Positions 41,343 to 44,599 of a stretch of 44,599 nt of DNA are shown in pieces. Numbering within the stretch: position 1 is the stretch's first letter; every line of letters begins with the position of its first letter. The notes below the pieces were generated by a model. The model searched no databases and was not told the DNA's origin. It saw nothing but the letters and a program-made list of their open reading frames with translations. The position numbers and the translations under genes are program-made. This DNA comes from Paractinoplanes durhamensis (GTDB lineage Bacteria; Actinomycetota; Actinomycetes; Mycobacteriales; Micromonosporaceae): contig NZ_BOML01000093.1 in NCBI RefSeq assembly GCF_016862175.1, positions 1-44,599 of the forward strand. Direction: 5' to 3'.

Positions 41343-42836
41343 ATGACGGATACACTCGAGGCTCGCGAGGCAGCCGGCGTCGACCGGCCCCGCGGCGGCG
41401 GCATGCTGGTGCTCTACCTGTCGCTGGGCGGTCTGGCCTTCGCCGTGCTGCAGTCCCTGGTCGCCCCGGCGCTCGGCACCATCGGGCGGGACCTGGGCGC
41501 GGACACCAGCGACGTCAGCTGGGTGATCACCGCCTACCTGCTGTCGGCCTCGGTGCTGACCCCGGTCCTCGGCCGCCTCGGTGACATGGTCGGCAAGCGC
41601 AAGGTGCTCATCGCCGTGCTGGCCGTGCTGGCCATCGGCACCCTGGTCGCCGCGCTCGCGCCCAACCTGGCCGTCCTGATCGTCGCCCGGGCCCTGCAGG
41701 GCGCGGCCGGCGCGATCCTGCCGCTGTCGATTGGCATCGTCCGCGACGAACTGCCCCGCGACCGGGTCAGCGTCATCGTCGGCCTGCTGTCCGCGATCTT
41801 CGGCATCGGCGCCGGCATCGGCATCGTCGCGGCCGGCCCGATCGTCGAGCACCTCTCCTGGCACTGGCTGTTCTGGCTGCCCCTCGCCCTGGTCGTGATC
41901 GCCCTGCTCGGCGCGGTCTTCGGGATGAAGGAGTCGCCGGTCCGCACCCCCGGCCGCCTCGACCTGCTCGGCACCGGCATCCTCTCGGTCGGCCTGGTCG
42001 CGCTGCTGCTGGCGATCAGCAAGGGCCAGAGCTGGGGCTGGGGCGAGGCCAAGACGATCGTGCTGCTCGCCGTGGGCGTCGTCGCGCTGGTCGTGTTCGT
42101 CTTCGTCGAGTTGCGGGTGCGGGAGCCGCTGGTCGACATGCGGCTCATGCGGGTCCGCGGCGTCTGGGCCACCGACATCGTCTCGCTGATCCTCGGCTTC
42201 GCGATGTTCGGCACGTTCCTGCTGGTGCCGACCCTGCTGCAGCTGCCCGCGAGCACCGGCTACGGGTTCGGCAAGTCGGTGTCGCAGTCCGGCCTGTTCC
42301 TGCTGCCCACGGTCATCACGATGGTGATCTTCGGCCCGCTGGCCGGCATCCTGAACCGCAAGTTCGGCCCGAAGCTGCCGATGTTCCTGGGCACGCTGTT
42401 CGTGGTGGCCGCATTCGCGGTGCCGGCCCTGGCCCACGGCGCACTGTGGCAGGTCGTTCTGTCCGGCCTGCTGTCCGGCGCCGGCATCGGCCTGGCCTTC
42501 GCCGCCATGTCGAACGCCATCATCGAGAGCGTGCCGGCCACCCAGACCGGCGAGGCGACGAGCGTCAACACCATCGCCCGGACAATCGGCAGCAGCATCG
42601 GCACCGCGGTGGTCGCCGCCGTCATCACGTCCCACACCACCGCCCAGGGCCTGCCCACCGACGACGCCTTCACGTACGGCTTCGGCGCCTGCGCCGTGGT
42701 CGCGGTGATCGCCGTGGTCGCCGCGCTCGCCCTGCCGTCGGCCCACCGTCGGCACGAGCAGGCGGTCGAGGCGGGCGTCGGCGACCTCCCGCCGGAGCCG
42801 GCGGAGATCCACCTGCCGCACGCGCACCATCGCTGA
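41343..42836 (+). CDS. DHA2-family MFS transporter (second)
   Basis: 497 residues from ATG 41343, preceded by GAGGGA at 41333-41338; a GTG at 41331 would add 4 residues but lies at the ribosome binding site. About 14 helices. GRLGDMVGKRKVLIA is motif A between helices 2 and 3, and GIGAGIGIVAAGPIVEHLSWHWLFW is the helix-5 motif region. A C-terminal His-rich tail (HLPHAHHR) is unusual. It shares its 5' operator family with the LPG-synthase-like gene and the divergent tetR, so it is probably induced together with them. The substrate is unknown. Confidence 0.9.
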   Translation: MTDTLEAREAAGVDRPRGGGMLVLYLSLGGLAFAVLQSLVAPALGTIGRDLGADTSDVSWVITAYLLSASVLTPVLGRLGDMVGKRKVLIAVLAVLAIGTLVAALAPNLAVLIVARALQGAAGAILPLSIGIVRDELPRDRVSVIVGLLSAIFGIGAGIGIVAAGPIVEHLSWHWLFWLPLALVVIALLGAVFGMKESPVRTPGRLDLLGTGILSVGLVALLLAISKGQSWGWGEAKTIVLLAVGVVALVVFVFVELRVREPLVDMRLMRVRGVWATDIVSLILGFAMFGTFLLVPTLLQLPASTGYGFGKSVSQSGLFLLPTVITMVIFGPLAGILNRKFGPKLPMFLGTLFVVAAFAVPALAHGALWQVVLSGLLSGAGIGLAFAAMSNAIIESVPATQTGEATSVNTIARTIGSSIGTAVVAAVITSHTTAQGLPTDDAFTYGFGACAVVAVIAVVAALALPSAHRRHEQAVEAGVGDLPPEPAEIHLPHAHHR

Positions 42837-42850
42837 TCCTTTTCTTTTTC

Positions 42851-42887
42851 ACCGGCCGGCGTACTTCGCTCAAGTGCGCCGGCCGGT
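42851..42887 (+). terminator. Long hairpin terminator after the second MFS gene
   Basis: ACCGGCCGGCG and CGCCGGCCGGT form an 11-bp perfect outer stem, with inner ACTT/AAGT pairing. The hairpin is preceded by a T-rich run (TTTTCTTTTTC) and ends just before the PilZ gene. Confidence 0.75.
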
Positions 42888-42903
42888 TGCCGATGGATGC
42901 CAC

Positions 42904-43500
42904 ATGATTACTGTCCGGGCTGGAAGCACCCTCACTCTCCGCTGCTACGGCGAAGGGGTGAGCACCCGAAGCGCGGGGGTGGAATCCCTTTCGCTGATCA
43001 GCTTGGCCGAGACCTCGGCGAACTTCGTCGCGGAGCTGGCGCCGATCCCGGTGCTCAGCCTGGACGGGCCCGGCGTCCGGCGGCTCGGCGTCCTCGAACT
43101 GGTCAGCGACGCCGGCGTGACCTGGGTCGAGGCGGAGCTGCGGGCCGGCCTGCTCACCGTCCGCGGCGCCCCGCCGACCGGCATCGTCCAGCGCCGGGCC
43201 GCGGCCCGGCACACCGGCGGCTACACCGCGACCGGGACCGCCCAGATCGACGGCGGGCTGGTGGCGATGGCCGCCGAGATCGAGGACATCTCCACCGACG
43301 GCGTGCTGCTGCGCGTCACCGACCGCCCGCGGCTGCCCGAGGGAATCTCCCGGACGCTGCTGCACGTGGCCATGCCCTGGGGCCTGCTGACCGCCGCCGT
43401 CACCACCGTGGATCAGCGAGCCGACCAGCTGCGCGGCACCTTCGAGTGGATCGACCCGGCCGGCGCCGCCGCACTGCACGAGTTCTGCGCGGCCCGCTGA
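42904..43500 (+). CDS. PilZ-domain protein, candidate c-di-GMP receptor
   Basis: 198 residues from ATG 42904 (GTG 42958 is possible; the frame is open to 42874, but that start lies in the terminator hairpin). A YcgR-like N-terminal beta domain (~1-95) precedes the PilZ domain. The two c-di-GMP binding motifs are visible: RxxxR as R98-AAA-R102 in VQRRAAARH, and DxSxxG as DISTDG (128-133). It could read out the signal made by the two GGDEF-EAL proteins 8-13 kb upstream. The output target is unknown. Its last codons and TGA form the start of the 40-bp tandem array. Confidence 0.82.
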   Translation: MITVRAGSTLTLRCYGEGVSTRSAGVESLSLISLAETSANFVAELAPIPVLSLDGPGVRRLGVLELVSDAGVTWVEAELRAGLLTVRGAPPTGIVQRRAAARHTGGYTATGTAQIDGGLVAMAAEIEDISTDGVLLRVTDRPRLPEGISRTLLHVAMPWGLLTAAVTTVDQRADQLRGTFEWIDPAGAAALHEFCAAR

Positions 43501-43511
43501 CTCGGTCCAGC

Positions 43512-43850
43512 GGCGTGGCCGGGATGGTGCCGCTTGCTGCCCTTGTTCTGCGGCGTGGCCCTGGTGGCGCGGCCCGCTGACTCGGTCCAGCGGTGCGAAC
43601 CAGGTGGCGCCGCCCGCTGTCGGTCCTGCGGCGTGATCTTGGTGGTGTCATCTGCTGTCTTGGTCTTGCGGCGTCGCCCCGGTGGCGCGGCCGGCTGACT
43701 CTGCCCGGCGGAGTGGCCGAGGTGGTGCCGCCCGCTGACTCTGGTCGGCGGTGCGGCCTGGTGGCGCTGCCCGCTGTCTGTCCGGCGGCGTGGTCCTGGT
43801 GGCGTCACCTGCTGACTCTGTCCGGCGGCGTGACCCAAGTGGCTCCGGGT
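43512..43850. repeat. Nine-unit ~40-bp tandem repeat array downstream of the PilZ gene
   Basis: Units start at 43512, 43552, 43592, 43630, 43670, 43710, 43750, 43787 and 43827 (lengths 40, 40, 38, 40, 40, 40, 37, 40, then a diverged last unit). Each begins GGYGTGGCC or similar, then GGTGGCGC, then CCCGCTGACT and CCGGC. Bases 43490-43511, including the PilZ stop, match the second half of the unit. The period is not a multiple of three and the frames through it carry no family homology, so it is non-coding. It fills the 348-bp gap between the PilZ and kinase-like genes. Confidence 0.85.
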
Positions 43851-44562
43851 GGCGGAGCCTAAAGTCGACGGTGTGACTCCGAAGGGGAGCGGCGCGTTCG
43901 CGGAGGTGCTTGCCCGGCTCGGGGGCGAGGCCGATCACCGCGATGCGGAGCAGGCGTTTCGGCTGGCGGGCTGGGATTCCTGCGGCGAAGGGGACTGGGC
44001 GATCGCGCTGCGTTCGCCGGACGGCGCGGCGGCTGTGCGCATCAGTCCGTTCGATCCGACCGGGCCTTACTCGGCTGCGCTCTATCGCGAGGCCGCGTCT
44101 ACGCGGCAGGTCCCCGAGCTGTTCGCGCATCGGCGCCTGGCCGGGGGCGGCGACCTTCAAATCATGGAGTTTCTCCGGGCTGTCCCGGAAGACCAGGCCA
44201 ACGCGTTCCAGCGGACGATCGAGGATCGGGCCGACCTCATCGAGGTCGTCCGTCGCGTCCATGAGCGAGCCCGCCGGGAGCTGCCCTGGTGCGGGCCGCT
44301 GGATCAGAACCCGGCCAACGTCATGCGGGCCGGCGACGGGCGGCTCGTGGTCACCGACCTTTTCTACGCCGACGGGCCGAACCTCTATGCGACCGCGGCT
44401 GCCGATCCCGACCTTGTCGTCGCGCGGATCCCGGAGTCCGAGCGTCGCTTCCTGACCGAGATCCCGTTCGCCACGTCCGGGCCGTGGCGTCCGGGCGAGC
44501 AGGCGGCGTTGCGGGCCGGGCTCGCGGCCGCCGACGCCCGCGCGGGACTTTGGTCCCGCTGA
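43849..44562 (+). CDS. Unknown protein with a possible kinase/phosphotransferase-like core
   Basis: 237 residues from GTG 43849, which lies in the last repeat unit; GTG 43873 (MTPKGSGAF, 229 residues) is the more natural start. No family recognised with confidence. The order of elements resembles an APH/protein-kinase fold: an N-lobe-like start, a central helix (QRTIEDRADLIEVVRRVHERA), then LDQNPANVMRAGDGRLVVTDLFY, reminiscent of the catalytic D-x-x-x-x-N and a following D-L/F-x metal loop. The usual HxD histidine is replaced (PLDQNPANV). It may be a divergent or inactive kinase; treat as a hypothesis. Codon use matches neighbours. Confidence 0.55.
   Translation: MAEPKVDGVTPKGSGAFAEVLARLGGEADHRDAEQAFRLAGWDSCGEGDWAIALRSPDGAAAVRISPFDPTGPYSAALYREAASTRQVPELFAHRRLAGGGDLQIMEFLRAVPEDQANAFQRTIEDRADLIEVVRRVHERARRELPWCGPLDQNPANVMRAGDGRLVVTDLFYADGPNLYATAAADPDLVVARIPESERRFLTEIPFATSGPWRPGEQAALRAGLAAADARAGLWSR
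44542..44559 (+). terminator. Small hairpin at the end of the last gene
   Basis: GCGGGAC, loop TTTG, GTCCCGC: a 7-bp perfect stem within the last codons, followed by TGAAAAGGG. No T run, so termination is uncertain. Confidence 0.35.
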
Positions 44563-44599
44563 AAAGGGATCTGCGGCCCCGGTTTTCTCAGCTCACTCA

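Noticed and set aside
43413..43838. 141-codon - strand frame through the tandem array
   Set aside because: The repeat period (about 40 bp) is not a multiple of three, so units are read in shifting frames. No ribosome binding site or homology.
43512..43850. CRISPR array
   Set aside because: Units are directly adjacent and degenerate, without alternating constant repeats and unique spacers, and no cas genes are present.
1..44599. tRNA or rRNA genes, insertion sequences or prophage genes
   Set aside because: No cloverleaf-like segments, rRNA blocks, transposases, integrases or phage structural genes were seen on either strand.

Overview
The window is high-GC actinomycete chromosome. Its gene order, GTG-rich starts and family content (contiguous arg operon, msiK-type maltose operon without its own ATPase, nsrR-hmp pair, many secreted carbohydrate-active enzymes, GGDEF-EAL and PilZ proteins) suggest a Micromonosporaceae member such as Actinoplanes. 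That assignment is inference from sequence style only. I saw no tRNA, rRNA, IS element, prophage or CRISPR array.

Layout. (1) 1-1,555: the 3' end of a class III aminotransferase, an MmpS-like lipoprotein, and a divergently transcribed DUF2238 (YjdF-like) membrane protein. (2) 1,636-9,865: a complete arginine operon, argC-J-B-D-F-R-G-H. Every junction from argC to argG overlaps by 4-8 nt, and the operon ends at a hairpin. A candidate ARG box lies just upstream of argC. (3) 9,920-14,327: secreted proteins under LacI-type operators (CGAAAA/TTTTCG arms): a CBM2-linked HExxHxxGxxD metalloprotease and a ricin-lectin GH43 glycosidase. Between them are an NTF2-like protein, an unknown membrane protein and a truncated ROK regulator. 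(4) 14,334-17,414: an NO-detoxification pair (nsrR-hmp), a divergent DUF1152 gene and a DUF2203 gene. (5) 17,508-29,567: a maltose/alpha-glucan unit: a LacI regulator facing malE-malF-malG, a cytoplasmic GH13 maltodextrinase and a giant secreted amylase-pullulanase. Pullulanase and amylase outside the cell would feed MalEFG, and the GH13 enzyme would finish degradation inside. (6) 29,582-35,407: two membrane GGDEF-EAL c-di-GMP proteins flanking a TauE/SafE exporter. (7) 35,457-44,562: a Tat-exported PhoD phosphatase, two TetR-linked DHA2 (MFS) efflux loci, an LPG-synthase-like membrane protein, a PilZ protein, a 40-bp tandem repeat array and a possible kinase-fold protein.

Two signals stand out. 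First, a family of five 16-bp palindromes (consensus GTMARCRNNYGTTKAY) sits in the two intergenic regions upstream of the LPG-synthase-like gene and of the second MFS gene, beside a TetR gene. It looks like a compact regulon in which operator and regulator can be read directly. Second, at three unrelated loci (DUF1152, TetR and PilZ genes) the 3' end of the gene, stop codon included, starts a short tandem repeat array in the intergenic space.
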